From positions 496,001 to 560,000 of the forward strand of contig NZ_CP133779.1 of NCBI RefSeq assembly GCF_034347425.1: a stretch of DNA of 64,000 bases, written 5' to 3'. Each line of letters begins with the position of its first letter. The stretch's first letter is position 1. Position numbers and translations under genes: made by a program. The stretch is from Undibacterium sp. CCC3.4 (lineage in GTDB: Bacteria > Pseudomonadota > Gammaproteobacteria > Burkholderiales > Burkholderiaceae_D). This document shows positions 28,041 to 36,919 of this stretch, in pieces. Under the pieces are notes generated by a model, which saw nothing but the letters and a program-made list of their open reading frames with translations, did not search any database and was not told where the DNA came from.

Positions 28041-28610
28041 TTACTTCGCTTGCGCTACCGTGACCAAAGCCGGACGCAGCAAGCGGTCAGCAATGTTGTA
28101 ACCTTTTTGCAATACTGTTACCACCGTATTGGCATCTTGTTCCGCCGGCACCATGGAAATGGCTTGATGCTTCATCGGATCGAGTTTTTCACCTGCTTGC
28201 GGATTGATTTCGAGCAAGCGGTTCTTTTCGAAGGCTGAACTGAGTTGCTTGAGCGTCATTTCCACGCCTTCTTTGAGCGAATCAATCGAAGGAGTTTCCA
28301 CTTTCAGTGCCATTTCCAGGCTATCTTTCACCGGCACCATGGCTTCGGCAAAACCTTCGATGGCAAATTTGTGCGCTTTAGAAATATCTTCTTGCGCCCG
28401 GCGACGGATATTTTCGCCGTCAGCCTTGGCGCGCATGAAGGCGTCTTGCATCTCAGCGAGTTTCATTTCAAGGCTGGCGATGAGCTTGGCCTGCTCAGTA
28501 GCCAAATTACTCACTTCTTCGCTCGCCGCTTCTGCCGCAACGCTGTCGATCAGCGGCTCGGCCGCTGCGTTGGCATGTTGGTCGACTGCTTGATTTTCCT
28601 GATCTTGCAT
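28041..28610 (-). CDS. grpE: Nucleotide exchange factor GrpE
   Basis: GrpE releases ADP from DnaK. I place the start at the ATG at 28610 ([11 protein letters not shown]), giving 189 residues; the longer frame adds 20 residues not seen in the family and would cover the -10 side of the heat-shock promoter. The protein has an acidic N-terminal tail, a long coiled-coil ([20 protein letters not shown]) and the conserved beta domain ending ([19 protein letters not shown] and [20 protein letters not shown]). dnaK follows after about 225 bp that carries its own promoter. Confidence 0.94.
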   Translation of the reverse strand: MQDQENQAVDQHANAAAEPLIDSVAAEAASEEVSNLATEQAKLIASLEMKLAEMQDAFMRAKADGENIRRRAQEDISKAHKFAIEGFAEAMVPVKDSLEMALKVETPSIDSLKEGVEMTLKQLSSAFEKNRLLEINPQAGEKLDPMKHQAISMVPAEQDANTVVTVLQKGYNIADRLLRPALVTVAQAK

Positions 28611-28643
28611 CCTTACTCTCCATTCAATGACATATTTTCTAGC

Positions 28644-28671
28644 ATTTGGGGCGATCAGCGCCTTTTTCAAG
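28644..28671 (-). promoter_or_regulatory. Sigma32-type heat-shock promoter for grpE
   Basis: On the minus strand CTTGAAA (28671-28665), a 13-bp spacer and CCCCAAAT (28651-28644) match the RpoH consensus nearly perfectly. The -10 element ends 34 bp before the grpE ATG. The rest of the 307-bp gap up to rfbB (28671-28977) shows no gene; it must hold the rfb promoter, and a TAAAAT at 28920-28925 is a possible but weak -10. Confidence 0.7.
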
Positions 28672-28977
28672 AGAAAAAGTGCGTCTTTACTGGATTTTTT
28701 TACACGATAGAGTACGTGTCAAGCAAATCACAGGCTGCACACTGCGCAACCGACCCCACCCATTTGTGCTGCTGCGATTTTATGCCATGACAAGCATGAG
28801 GCACAGGCTATTTTTAAAAAGCGTGCAAGGGCAGCCGGAAAAAGCTTTTCCAAAGCAAAAAAATTGTATTTTCAACATAATCAAGCACAGCGTTCTGCTT
28901 CAGTGGGCTTGAATTCAGGTAAAATTGCAGGCTAACTACATTCAATGCATTATTAATCCTTATTACAGGAGTCTGGA

Positions 28978-30045
28978 ATGATTTTCGTCACTGGCGGTGC
29001 CGGGTTTATCGGTGCCAATTTTGTCCTGAGCTGGCTGGCTCAATCTGATGAAGCAGTTCTTAACTACGACAAATTGACGTATGCCGGCAATTTGAATAAT
29101 CTCACCAGCCTGCGCGACGATGCGCGCCACCTGTTCGTGCAGGGCGATATTTGTGACGGTGCCAAGCTGTCAGCCTTGTTTGCCGAACATCGCCCGCGCG
29201 CGATTCTACATTTTGCCGCTGAAAGCCATGTCGACCGTTCGATACTCGGCCCAGCCGAATTTGTCACCACCAATGTCAACGGCACCTTTGCCCTGCTCGA
29301 AGCCAGCCGCGCCTACTGGAACGGCTTACCCGAACCGGAACGCAGCGCCTTCCGCTTTTTGCATGTGTCGACCGATGAAGTTTATGGCACCTTGTCGGCC
29401 GAAGACCCGCCGTTCTCGGAAACCACCGCGTATGCGCCGAATAGCCCGTACTCAGCCTCGAAAGCGGCGTCCGATCATTTGGTACGCGCCTACCACCACA
29501 CCTACGGTCTGCCGGTTCTGACGACGAATTGTTCGAACAATTACGGTGCCTACCATTTCCCGGAAAAACTGATCCCGCTGATCATCACCAATGCGTGCGC
29601 CGGTAAAGATTTGCCAGTCTACGGCGATGGTTTGCAAGTACGTGACTGGCTGTATGTGACCGACCACTGCGCCGCTATCCGCCGCGTACTCGAAGCCGGT
29701 CGCCTCGGTGAAACCTATAACGTCGGCGGTTGGAACGAACAAACCAATCTGAGCGTGGTGCATACCATCTGCGATTTACTCGATGAATTGCAAGCCAAAG
29801 CAGTCGGCAGCTATCGCGATCAGATCAAACACATCGGCGACCGCCCCGGGCATGACCGCCGCTATGCGATCGATGCACGCAAAATTGAACGCGAACTCGG
29901 CTGGAAGCCGGCCGAAACCTTCACTACCGGCCTGCGCAAGACCGTCGCCTGGTACCTCGCTAATGATGAATGGGTCAGCCAAGTGCAATCAGGCGAGTAC
30001 ACCAAGTGGGTCGATATGCAATACAACAATAAGGAAGCGCTATGA
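28978..30045 (+). CDS. rfbB: dTDP-glucose 4,6-dehydratase
   Basis: RfbB converts dTDP-glucose to dTDP-4-keto-6-deoxyglucose, the second step toward dTDP-L-rhamnose. It is an extended SDR of 355 residues with NAD site [13 protein letters not shown] (4-16), the catalytic triad segment [10 protein letters not shown] and [16 protein letters not shown] (Tyr-x3-Lys), and the later [20 protein letters not shown] good ribosome binding site (ACAGGAGTCTGGA) precedes the ATG. It overlaps rfbA by 4 bp. The four genes rfbB-A-C-D are a complete dTDP-L-rhamnose operon. Confidence 0.97.
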   Translation: MIFVTGGAGFIGANFVLSWLAQSDEAVLNYDKLTYAGNLNNLTSLRDDARHLFVQGDICDGAKLSALFAEHRPRAILHFAAESHVDRSILGPAEFVTTNVNGTFALLEASRAYWNGLPEPERSAFRFLHVSTDEVYGTLSAEDPPFSETTAYAPNSPYSASKAASDHLVRAYHHTYGLPVLTTNCSNNYGAYHFPEKLIPLIITNACAGKDLPVYGDGLQVRDWLYVTDHCAAIRRVLEAGRLGETYNVGGWNEQTNLSVVHTICDLLDELQAKAVGSYRDQIKHIGDRPGHDRRYAIDARKIERELGWKPAETFTTGLRKTVAWYLANDEWVSQVQSGEYTKWVDMQYNNKEAL

Positions 30046-30938
30046 GTCTGCACCAATCGCAACGCAAGGGAATTATTTTAGCTGGCGGCTCCGGCACCCG
30101 TTTGTATCCGGTCACTCAGGCGGTATCGAAACAATTACTACCGGTGTACGACAAGCCGATGATTTACTATCCGCTGACTTCGTTGATGTTAGCCGGCATC
30201 CGCGATATTCTGATCATTTCGACACCACAAGACACGCCGCGCTTTGCCGAATTGCTTGGCGACGGTTCGCAATGGGGCATTTCGATACAGTACGCGGTGC
30301 AACCCTCACCCGATGGTTTGGCGCAAGCTTTCATCATCGGTAAGGAATTCGTCGGCAATTCACCGTCGGCACTGATTCTTGGCGATAATATTTACTACGG
30401 TCATGACTTCGATGCGCAACTGCGCAGCGCCGACAACAGTACTGAAGGGGCGACCGTGTTTGCCTACCACGTGCAAGATCCGGAACGCTACGGCGTGGTC
30501 GATTTCGATGCCAACCGCCAAGCCATCAGCATAGAAGAGAAGCCACTCAAGCCAAAATCGAATTATGCCGTCACCGGCTTGTATTTTTACGACACGCAAG
30601 TATGCGACATCGCGGCTGCGATCCAACCATCGGCGCGCGGTGAGCTGGAAATTACCGATGTCAACAATGTCTACCTGCAACAGGGACAATTGACGGTCGA
30701 GTTGATGGGGCGTGGCATGGCCTGGCTTGATACCGGCACCCATGAATCGCTGCTCGAAGCCGGCCAATTTGTCTCAACCATAGAGAAACGTCAAGGGCTC
30801 AAGGTAGCCTGCCCGGAAGAAATCGCATTCCGGCGCAATTACATCAGCGCCGCCCAGCTTGAAACACTGGCGCAGCCACTGAAGAAAAATGAATACGGCC
30901 GTTATTTGCTGCAGTTGTTGGATAAAAAGGCTTTTTAA
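30042..30938 (+). CDS. rfbA: Glucose-1-phosphate thymidylyltransferase
   Basis: RfbA joins glucose-1-phosphate to dTTP to give dTDP-glucose, the first step of the rhamnose pathway. The protein has 298 residues. The nucleotide site is [20 protein letters not shown], followed by [13 protein letters not shown], the metal-binding ILGDNIYYG, and the product-inhibition region [15 protein letters not shown] near the C-terminus. It overlaps the rfbB stop codon by 4 bp and is 3 bp before rfbC. Confidence 0.97.
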   Translation: MSLHQSQRKGIILAGGSGTRLYPVTQAVSKQLLPVYDKPMIYYPLTSLMLAGIRDILIISTPQDTPRFAELLGDGSQWGISIQYAVQPSPDGLAQAFIIGKEFVGNSPSALILGDNIYYGHDFDAQLRSADNSTEGATVFAYHVQDPERYGVVDFDANRQAISIEEKPLKPKSNYAVTGLYFYDTQVCDIAAAIQPSARGELEITDVNNVYLQQGQLTVELMGRGMAWLDTGTHESLLEAGQFVSTIEKRQGLKVACPEEIAFRRNYISAAQLETLAQPLKKNEYGRYLLQLLDKKAF

Positions 30939-30941
30939 AAC

Positions 30942-31487
30942 ATGAAAATAACCCCTACCTCGCTGCCCGGCGTACTGATCCTCGAACCACGCGTGTTCGG
31001 CGATGAACGCGGTTTTTTTTACGAGAGCTTCAACGCCAAGAAATTCGCCGAATTGACCGGCGTCGACCTGCCCTTCGTGCAGGATAACCATTCGCTGTCG
31101 GCAAAAAATATTTTGCGCGGCCTGCATTATCAAATCAAGCAACCGCAGGGTAAGCTGGTGCGCGTGATTGCCGGTGCCGTCTATGATGTCGCCGTCGATC
31201 TGCGTCGCAGCTCGCCGCATTTCGGCCAATGGACCGGAGTCGAGCTGTCGGCCGAGAACCAGCGTCAGTTGTGGGTGCCGCCCGGGTTTGCGCACGGCTT
31301 CGTGGTCACCAGCGAAAGCGCGCAATTTCTCTACAAGACCACCGACTACTGGGCGCCGGAACATGAACGTTGCTTGCAATGGAATGATGCGGCACTGGCC
31401 ATCGACTGGCCGATCAGCGGCACGCCGCAGTTATCGGCCAAAGATCAAGCCGGTGTCGCGCTCGACCAAGCCGAGGTGTTTGCATGA
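30942..31487 (+). CDS. rfbC: dTDP-4-dehydrorhamnose 3,5-epimerase
   Basis: RfbC epimerises C3 and C5 of the keto sugar in dTDP-L-rhamnose synthesis. It is a cupin-fold enzyme of 181 residues. The substrate-binding strand RVFGDERGFFYESFN and the catalytic His segment QDNHSLSAKNILRGLHYQ are present, as are YDVAVDLRRSSPHFG and WVPPGFAHGFVV. The stop codon overlaps the rfbD start by 4 bp. Confidence 0.96.
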   Translation: MKITPTSLPGVLILEPRVFGDERGFFYESFNAKKFAELTGVDLPFVQDNHSLSAKNILRGLHYQIKQPQGKLVRVIAGAVYDVAVDLRRSSPHFGQWTGVELSAENQRQLWVPPGFAHGFVVTSESAQFLYKTTDYWAPEHERCLQWNDAALAIDWPISGTPQLSAKDQAGVALDQAEVFA

Positions 31488-32392
31488 AAATCCTGCTGAC
31501 CGGTACCAACGGCCAGCTCGGTCGCACCCTGTTGGGCTTGCTCGCGCCGCAGCATGAAGTGCTGGCACCGCTGCGCGCCGAGCTCGACTTGGCCGATCCG
31601 GCTGCCATCGCCGCCTATGTCAGCGCTGCCGCACCTGACTTGATCATCAATCCTGCCGCGTATACCGCGGTCGACCAGGCCGAGCAAGATGTCGCCGGCG
31701 CGATGGCGATCAATGCCACCGCTCCTGGGGTATTGGCGCAGCAGGCGCGCCAACTTGGCATAGGATTGATTCACTACTCGACCGATTATGTGTTCGACGG
31801 TAGCTTACGCGATAGCGCAGGCGCTTTACTGCCGTACCCGGAAAACGCGGCGACCAATCCGCTCAATGTGTACGGCCGCAGTAAGTTGGCCGGTGAGGAA
31901 GCGATTATCGCCAGCGGTTGCCGGCATCTGATTTTCCGCACCAGTTGGGTGTATTCACGCTACGGTAAAAACTTTTTACTGACCATGCTGCGTCTGGCGG
32001 CTGAACGCGATGCCCTGCGCGTAGTCAACGACCAATGGGGTGCGCCAAGCTCCGCCATGACGATTGCCGCCACCACCGCCAGCATCATCGCCATGCTGCC
32101 ATCGGGCGAGGCCGCGCAAGCTTGGTGGGATAGTCACGGCGGTCGTTACAACCTGACCACCACGGGGCATACCAGTTGGTACGGCTTCACGGCAGAAATT
32201 CTGGCCCAAGCCGAGGCCGCCGGTTTGCTCAGTAAAGCAGCGCCGAGTCTGACTGGCATTCCAGCCTCGGAGTATCCGGTACCGGCCGTCCGACCGGTCA
32301 ATTCCTGTCTCGATACCCGTGCCCTGTGCGCGCGTTTTGGTCTTACCCTACCATCTTGGCAACAAGCTTTGGCGCAGTGTTTGACTGATTAA
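31484..32392 (+). CDS. rfbD: dTDP-4-dehydrorhamnose reductase
   Basis: RfbD performs the final NAD(P)H-dependent reduction to dTDP-L-rhamnose. It is an extended SDR of 302 residues with nucleotide site LLTGTNGQLGRTL (4-16), the Thr-Asp-Tyr segment HYSTDYVFDG, and catalytic Tyr-x3-Lys in NPLNVYGRSKLAGEEA. The C-terminal half carries substrate-specific VVNDQWGAPS and PASEYPVPAVRPVNS. It ends the rfb operon; a stem-loop overlaps its stop codon. Confidence 0.96.
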   Translation: MKILLTGTNGQLGRTLLGLLAPQHEVLAPLRAELDLADPAAIAAYVSAAAPDLIINPAAYTAVDQAEQDVAGAMAINATAPGVLAQQARQLGIGLIHYSTDYVFDGSLRDSAGALLPYPENAATNPLNVYGRSKLAGEEAIIASGCRHLIFRTSWVYSRYGKNFLLTMLRLAAERDALRVVNDQWGAPSSAMTIAATTASIIAMLPSGEAAQAWWDSHGGRYNLTTTGHTSWYGFTAEILAQAEAAGLLSKAAPSLTGIPASEYPVPAVRPVNSCLDTRALCARFGLTLPSWQQALAQCLTD

Positions 32393-32405
32393 GACAAACA
32401 CTGCG
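32373..32405 (+). terminator. Stem-loop across the rfbD stop codon
   Basis: CGCAGTGTTTG (32373-32383) and CAAACACTGCG (32395-32405) form a perfect 11-bp stem with an 11-nt loop that contains the end of rfbD, its TAA stop lying at 32390-32392. No T-run follows, so it may attenuate, protect the 3' end or be Rho-linked. A second G/C-rich hairpin GGCCGTTCGC / GCGAGCGGCC with one G-T pair lies at 32433-32460. The rest of the gap to the next gene (to 32626) has no gene I can support. Confidence 0.5.
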
Positions 32406-32626
32406 TCAGTCCGCGCCTGCTCCGCCCCGGCCGGCCGTTCGCTGCACTGCGCGAGCGGCCTTGCCAAATTTCACTACGACACACGCGTATCAGCTTACAA
32501 TACTGAAATTACTGTACCAACAAGACCTGATCCGCTCTGGCGGACCGTCGTGTCAACCGGCTTCGTTCTCATGTCATCTGTTCTTACTCGCTGTTGTGCT
32601 CATTGTTGTGCTGCTTGGCTGGCCCT

Positions 32627-33412
32627 ATGATTCATGTTGCCATCATCAGTCACGGCCATGAAGATTTGCTGATCGCCAGCGCACTCGGCGGCCTGCGCGA
32701 GCGCGCCGATGATTTTCATTTATCGATCAAAGATAATCAACCATCGGCCAAGCTCAAGGCGTATTGCTTGGAACATGGGATTTCCTATACCGACAGCACG
32801 CCCGGCCTAGGCTTTGGCGAAAATAATAACTTTCTGTTCCGGCAAATCCAAAACAGTGTCGGCTTCCAGCCGCACGACAGTTTCGTCGTCATGAACCCCG
32901 ACATTGCCATCAGCCCGACGACGCTGCGCGCCTTGATCGCTGCGATGCGTCGTGACGGCACGCCGATCGCGACGCTGAACTTATGTAAAGATCATGCCTT
33001 TCTGACTGCGGACGCGAATGTCCGGCACTTTCCCGATTTTCTCTCACCAGTCCGGATGGCGTGGGTGCGTTCGCTCACTCAAGCCTATGACAAAGCCGAT
33101 CTGCCGCACGACTGCGAAGTCGACTGGGCCTCGGGGGCTTTCCTCGCCTTTGATGCCGCATATTACGAAAAATTGCAGGGCTTCGACGAACGCTATTTCA
33201 TGTATTTTGAAGATGTTGACCTCTGTTACCGCTCGTATCTGTTGCGCGGCAAACGGGTGCGCTATTATCCGCAACTCAAGGCCGTGCATTTCGCCGCCCA
33301 CAAGAATCGCAGCATACTCTCGCCGCATGCCAACTGGTTTATCCGCAGTTTTCTCAAATTTATCTCGCGCAAATACTTTGTCTATGCGCGGCGTCCGGCC
33401 CGTGTCGCCTGA
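32627..33412 (+). CDS. GT2 family glycosyltransferase (rhamnosyltransferase-like)
   Basis: This is a GT-A fold family 2 glycosyltransferase of 261 residues. I chose the ATG at 32627 (MIHVAIISHGHEDLL), where the normal GT2 beta strand begins; the longer frame adds an unlikely Cys/Leu-rich head. Features are the DxD-like region VVMNPDIAISP, acceptor-side WASGAFLAFDA and the GT2/rhamnosyltransferase motif GFDERYFMYFEDVDLCYR, resembling WbbL-type proteins. Placed directly after rfbBACD, it most plausibly transfers L-rhamnose from dTDP-rhamnose to a lipid-linked or core sugar. There is no strong ribosome binding site. Confidence 0.82.
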   Translation: MIHVAIISHGHEDLLIASALGGLRERADDFHLSIKDNQPSAKLKAYCLEHGISYTDSTPGLGFGENNNFLFRQIQNSVGFQPHDSFVVMNPDIAISPTTLRALIAAMRRDGTPIATLNLCKDHAFLTADANVRHFPDFLSPVRMAWVRSLTQAYDKADLPHDCEVDWASGAFLAFDAAYYEKLQGFDERYFMYFEDVDLCYRSYLLRGKRVRYYPQLKAVHFAAHKNRSILSPHANWFIRSFLKFISRKYFVYARRPARVA

Positions 33413-33430
33413 GTCGGAAGGACCGCATCG

Positions 33431-34390
33431 ATGCCAACAACGATACTGATCACCGGTGCCAGCGGCTTTCTTGGCTCGGCGGCGGCGCGCTATTTTCTCG
33501 CGCGCGGCCAGCGCTTGGTTTGTCCTAGCCGGCAGCCGCTGACGTGGCAAGCCGCGGGCATGGACAATCCTATCATGCCGGAACTGGCCGCCGACAATGA
33601 CTGGTCGCCGTCGCTGGACGGCGTCGCGGCCGTCATTCATTGCGCCGCGCGGGTGCATGTGATGCAGGAAACTGCGAGCGATCCGCTGGCACAGTTCCGC
33701 GCAGTCAATGTCGCCGCCACCCTGAGCTTGGCACGCCAAGCCGCTGCGGCCGGAGTCCGGCATTTCATTTTCATCAGCTCGGTCAAGGTCAATGGCGAAG
33801 TCACGGCAGCCGGTAGCGCGTTTCGCGAAACTGATACACCACAGGCTAGTGACCCTTACGGCGTCTCCAAGTGCGAAGCCGAAACGGCGCTGCTGGCACT
33901 GGCTGCCAGCAGCAGCATGGCCATCACCATCATCCGCCCGCCGCTGATTTATGGACCCGGCGTCAAAGCCAATTTCCTCAGCATGCTGCGCTGGCTCAAG
34001 CGTGGCTTGCCACTGCCGCTGGCGAGCACCAATAACCGTCGCAGTTTCGTCTATATTGAGAATCTGCTCAGTTTGATCGATACCTGCCTGTTTCATCCAC
34101 GCGCGCGCGGCGAAGTGTTTTTGGTTTCCGATGGCGGCGATGTCTCCACCGCCGACTTGTTGCGCGCCTGTGGCCACAGCTTGCGGCGACCGGCACGCCT
34201 GTGGCCCTGTCCGCCGGCCCTGCTGCTGTGGCTGGCACAAGCCGCAGGGCGGCGCGGCGCGGCCGAACGCCTGTGCTGGTCATTGCAAGTCGATATCAGT
34301 AAAGCGCAGACTTTGCTGGGCTGGACGCCGCCGTTTTCCCTGCAACAAGGTCTGCAAGTGACCGTTGAAAAGACTGCTGAATTATGCTGA
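33431..34390 (+). CDS. NAD-dependent epimerase/reductase of the WbpV/WreQ/Gne type
   Basis: This extended SDR of 319 residues has nucleotide site LITGASGFLGSAAAR, a Ser/Tyr/Lys centre in FISSVKVNG and DPYGVSKCEAETALL, and the substrate region RPPLIYGPGVKANFLSML. Proteins of this type act as UDP-HexNAc 4-epimerases or as UDP-4-keto-6-deoxy-HexNAc 4-reductases (WbpV in Pseudomonas, WreQ in Rhizobium). The adjacent phosphoglycosyl transferase and WbpM-type dehydratase favour the reductase role, giving UDP-QuiNAc or a relative. It overlaps the next gene by 7 bp. Confidence 0.8.
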   Translation: MPTTILITGASGFLGSAAARYFLARGQRLVCPSRQPLTWQAAGMDNPIMPELAADNDWSPSLDGVAAVIHCAARVHVMQETASDPLAQFRAVNVAATLSLARQAAAAGVRHFIFISSVKVNGEVTAAGSAFRETDTPQASDPYGVSKCEAETALLALAASSSMAITIIRPPLIYGPGVKANFLSMLRWLKRGLPLPLASTNNRRSFVYIENLLSLIDTCLFHPRARGEVFLVSDGGDVSTADLLRACGHSLRRPARLWPCPPALLLWLAQAAGRRGAAERLCWSLQVDISKAQTLLGWTPPFSLQQGLQVTVEKTAELC

Positions 34391-34947
34391 AACGACTGTT
34401 CGATTTACTCCTCGCCAGCGTCGCCGCGCTGCTGCTGCTGCTGCCGGTATTACTGACTGCGCTGTGCGTGAAACTGACTTCACGTGGCCCGGCCATTTAC
34501 TGGTCGGACCGGGTCGGCATAGCCAATCGGGTGTTCCGCATGCCAAAGTTTCGCAGCATGCGCATCGATACGCCGGCCGTGGCAACCCATTTGTTGAGCA
34601 ATCCGCAGCAGTATCTGACCCCGATCGGGGCCTTTTTGCGCAAGTCCAGCCTCGACGAGCTGCCGCAATTGTGGAGCATACTCAGCGGTGACATGAGCTT
34701 CGTCGGCCCACGCCCGGCCTTGTTCAACCAACATGATTTGATCGCCCTGCGCACCGAAAAAAATGTTCATACGATTCCACCCGGACTGACCGGCTGGGCT
34801 CAGGTGAATGGGCGTGACGAATTGGCGATTCCGGACAAAGTAGCGCTCGACGTCTATTACCTGCAACACCGCTCGCTGTTGCTTGATCTGCGTATCTTGC
34901 TGATGACCTTTTTCAAGGTCTTGCGGCGCGACGGCATTACCCATTGA
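34384..34947 (+). CDS. Initiating phosphoglycosyl transferase (PglC/WreU-like bacterial sugar transferase)
   Basis: This small monotopic phosphoglycosyl transferase of 187 residues moves a sugar-1-phosphate from a UDP-sugar onto undecaprenyl phosphate to begin glycan assembly at the inner membrane. It has one N-terminal re-entrant helix (FDLLLASVAALLLLLPVLLT), then the family core RVGIANRVFRMPKFRSMR, the catalytic pair region SSLDELPQLWSILSGDMSFVGPRP (read as two adjacent blocks) and GLTGWAQVNGRD. It lacks the long N-terminal membrane part of WcaJ/WbaP, so it is the short type. The start overlaps the SDR gene and the next gene begins 11 bp later. Confidence 0.9.
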   Translation: MLKRLFDLLLASVAALLLLLPVLLTALCVKLTSRGPAIYWSDRVGIANRVFRMPKFRSMRIDTPAVATHLLSNPQQYLTPIGAFLRKSSLDELPQLWSILSGDMSFVGPRPALFNQHDLIALRTEKNVHTIPPGLTGWAQVNGRDELAIPDKVALDVYYLQHRSLLLDLRILLMTFFKVLRRDGITH

Positions 34948-34958
34948 GGCCGGCACCA

Positions 34959-36896
34959 ATGCTGCATTCCCTGTTACATCTCAAGCGTTGGCAAAAACAA
35001 GCGTTGGCGGCCGCCCTCGATGCGCTGTGTCTGCCGCTGTGCTTTATCGTCGCGATTTGGCTGCGTTACGAAACCTTCACCGCGGCCTTGTTCACCCATT
35101 ACTTCTGGCTGATCGTCTCGATTCCGCTGGTGTCGATTCCGATTTACCTGCGCATCGGTTTGTACCGCGCGGTGGTACGTTTCATCGACCAGAAAATCAT
35201 CAGCGTACTGTTTTTAGGTGCCAGCACTTCGGTACTGCTGCTCGCTTTCATCAGCGTGATGCTGCATATCATGCCGATTTCACGCGCCATCTTTGCATTT
35301 TTCTGGGCCGGCTCGATCTTGTATCTCGGTGCCAGCCGCTTTCTCGCGCGCGCCTGGCTGCAACGCGCCGACATGCCTGACAATGCCATCGCGGTTTGTA
35401 TTTACGGTGCCGGCAAAGCCGGTGCGCAGTTAGCCGGGGCCCTGCGTGCCAGCGGTGAATATGCCTGCGTCGCTTTCGTCGATGATAACAAACACATACA
35501 GGGTTCCACCATCGCCGGCATCAAGGTGTACAGCCCGAGCGAGATCGATGCCTTGTTACCGCGCTTTGACATCCGCCAAATCTTATTAGCCTTGCCATCG
35601 ATTTCAAAAATTCGCCAAAAACAAATTCTCGATCAACTCGAACATTTGAAAATCAAAATCAAGGTTACGCCATCGATACAAAGCTTGGTCAATGGTGAAT
35701 TGCGGGTGCAAGATGTGCGCGATGTAGAAATCGAAGACTTACTCGGGCGCGATCAAGTCGACCCCGATGAACGCCTGCTGGCACTATGCATACGCAATAA
35801 GCATGTGATGGTGACGGGTGCCGGCGGTTCCATCGGTTCTGAATTGTGTCGCCAAATTTTACGCCAGCGCCCGAAGCGCTTAGTGCTGCTGGAAATGTCA
35901 GAATACGCGCTGTATGCAATCGAGCAGGAATTACAAAGCCTGCGCAGCCAGCTCGCCCTCGATGTCGAAATTCTGCCGTTTTTAGGTAGTGTCTTGGCAG
36001 CAGCCAAGCTGGATAAAATTTTTGCCGCCTGCGCCGTCGACACCCTGTATCACGCTGCCGCCTACAAGCATGTGCCGCTGGTCGAGCATAATCCGGCCGA
36101 AGGCATACGGAATAATGTGTTTGGAACGCTGGCCACGGCCGAAGCGGCGATGCGCGCCGGCGTTAAGAATTTCGTGCTCATTTCCACCGACAAAGCGGTT
36201 CGCCCAACCAATGTCATGGGCACCACCAAACGCCTGGCCGAACTGATCCTGCAAGCCTGCGCGCGCCGTCAGCATAGCACGCGTTTTTGCATGGTACGCT
36301 TCGGTAACGTGCTCGGCTCTTCGGGCTCGGTGGTACCCTTATTCCGTAAACAAATCATGGCCGGCGGCCCGATCACCTTGACTCATCCGGAAATCACACG
36401 CTATTTCATGACTATCCCGGAAGCCGCACAGTTGGTACTGCAAGCCGGCGCCATGGGCGAAGGCGGCGATGTCTTCGTGCTCGATATGGGTGAACCGGTA
36501 CGTATCATCGACCTGGCGCGCCGCATGGTGCACTTGAGCGGACTCGAAGTCAAAACCGACAGCAACCCCAAAGGCACCATAGAAATTGAGCACGTCGGCT
36601 TGCGGCCCGGTGAAAAGCTGTACGAAGAACTGCTGATCGGCGACAATGTCGAAGGCACTTCACATCCGCTCATCATGCGCGCGCGTGAAAGCGAGATCGC
36701 TTGGGAAGCCTTATCCGCATGGCTGCAGCAATTGCAACAAGCCTGCGATGCCTTCGATTACCAACACATGCGCCAGTTACTGATGCAGATCGTGACAGAG
36801 TACCAACCGCAATGCGGGATTGAAGATTTGATCTGGCAAGCCACGGCAGGCAAGGTCGCTGCCGATAATGTTGTACAGCTCCCCGTTTCCATTTAA
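34959..36896 (+). CDS. WbpM/FlaA1-type nucleoside-diphosphate-sugar 4,6-dehydratase
   Basis: This long polysaccharide-biosynthesis SDR of 645 residues has four N-terminal membrane helices, a first nucleotide-binding-like domain (VCIYGAGKAGAQLAGALRAS) and the catalytic SDR domain with VTGAGGSIGSELCRQIL. The active site has Met instead of Tyr (STDKAVRPTNVMGTTKRLAE), the normal state in this family. Members dehydrate UDP-GlcNAc to UDP-4-keto-6-deoxy sugar. I preferred the ATG at 34959 over an upstream TTG because GAGG sits 9 bp before it. It is the probable partner of the reductase and transferase upstream. Confidence 0.88.
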   Translation: MLHSLLHLKRWQKQALAAALDALCLPLCFIVAIWLRYETFTAALFTHYFWLIVSIPLVSIPIYLRIGLYRAVVRFIDQKIISVLFLGASTSVLLLAFISVMLHIMPISRAIFAFFWAGSILYLGASRFLARAWLQRADMPDNAIAVCIYGAGKAGAQLAGALRASGEYACVAFVDDNKHIQGSTIAGIKVYSPSEIDALLPRFDIRQILLALPSISKIRQKQILDQLEHLKIKIKVTPSIQSLVNGELRVQDVRDVEIEDLLGRDQVDPDERLLALCIRNKHVMVTGAGGSIGSELCRQILRQRPKRLVLLEMSEYALYAIEQELQSLRSQLALDVEILPFLGSVLAAAKLDKIFAACAVDTLYHAAAYKHVPLVEHNPAEGIRNNVFGTLATAEAAMRAGVKNFVLISTDKAVRPTNVMGTTKRLAELILQACARRQHSTRFCMVRFGNVLGSSGSVVPLFRKQIMAGGPITLTHPEITRYFMTIPEAAQLVLQAGAMGEGGDVFVLDMGEPVRIIDLARRMVHLSGLEVKTDSNPKGTIEIEHVGLRPGEKLYEELLIGDNVEGTSHPLIMRARESEIAWEALSAWLQQLQQACDAFDYQHMRQLLMQIVTEYQPQCGIEDLIWQATAGKVAADNVVQLPVSI

Positions 36897-36919
36897 TTAC
36901 TTATTCTCTGAAGGTCATC

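Noticed and set aside
33044..34240. 398-codon open frame on the minus strand opposite the GT2 and SDR genes
   Set aside because: It is an antisense shadow of two well-supported plus-strand genes; its composition is Arg/Gln/Asp-rich and it has no family motifs.
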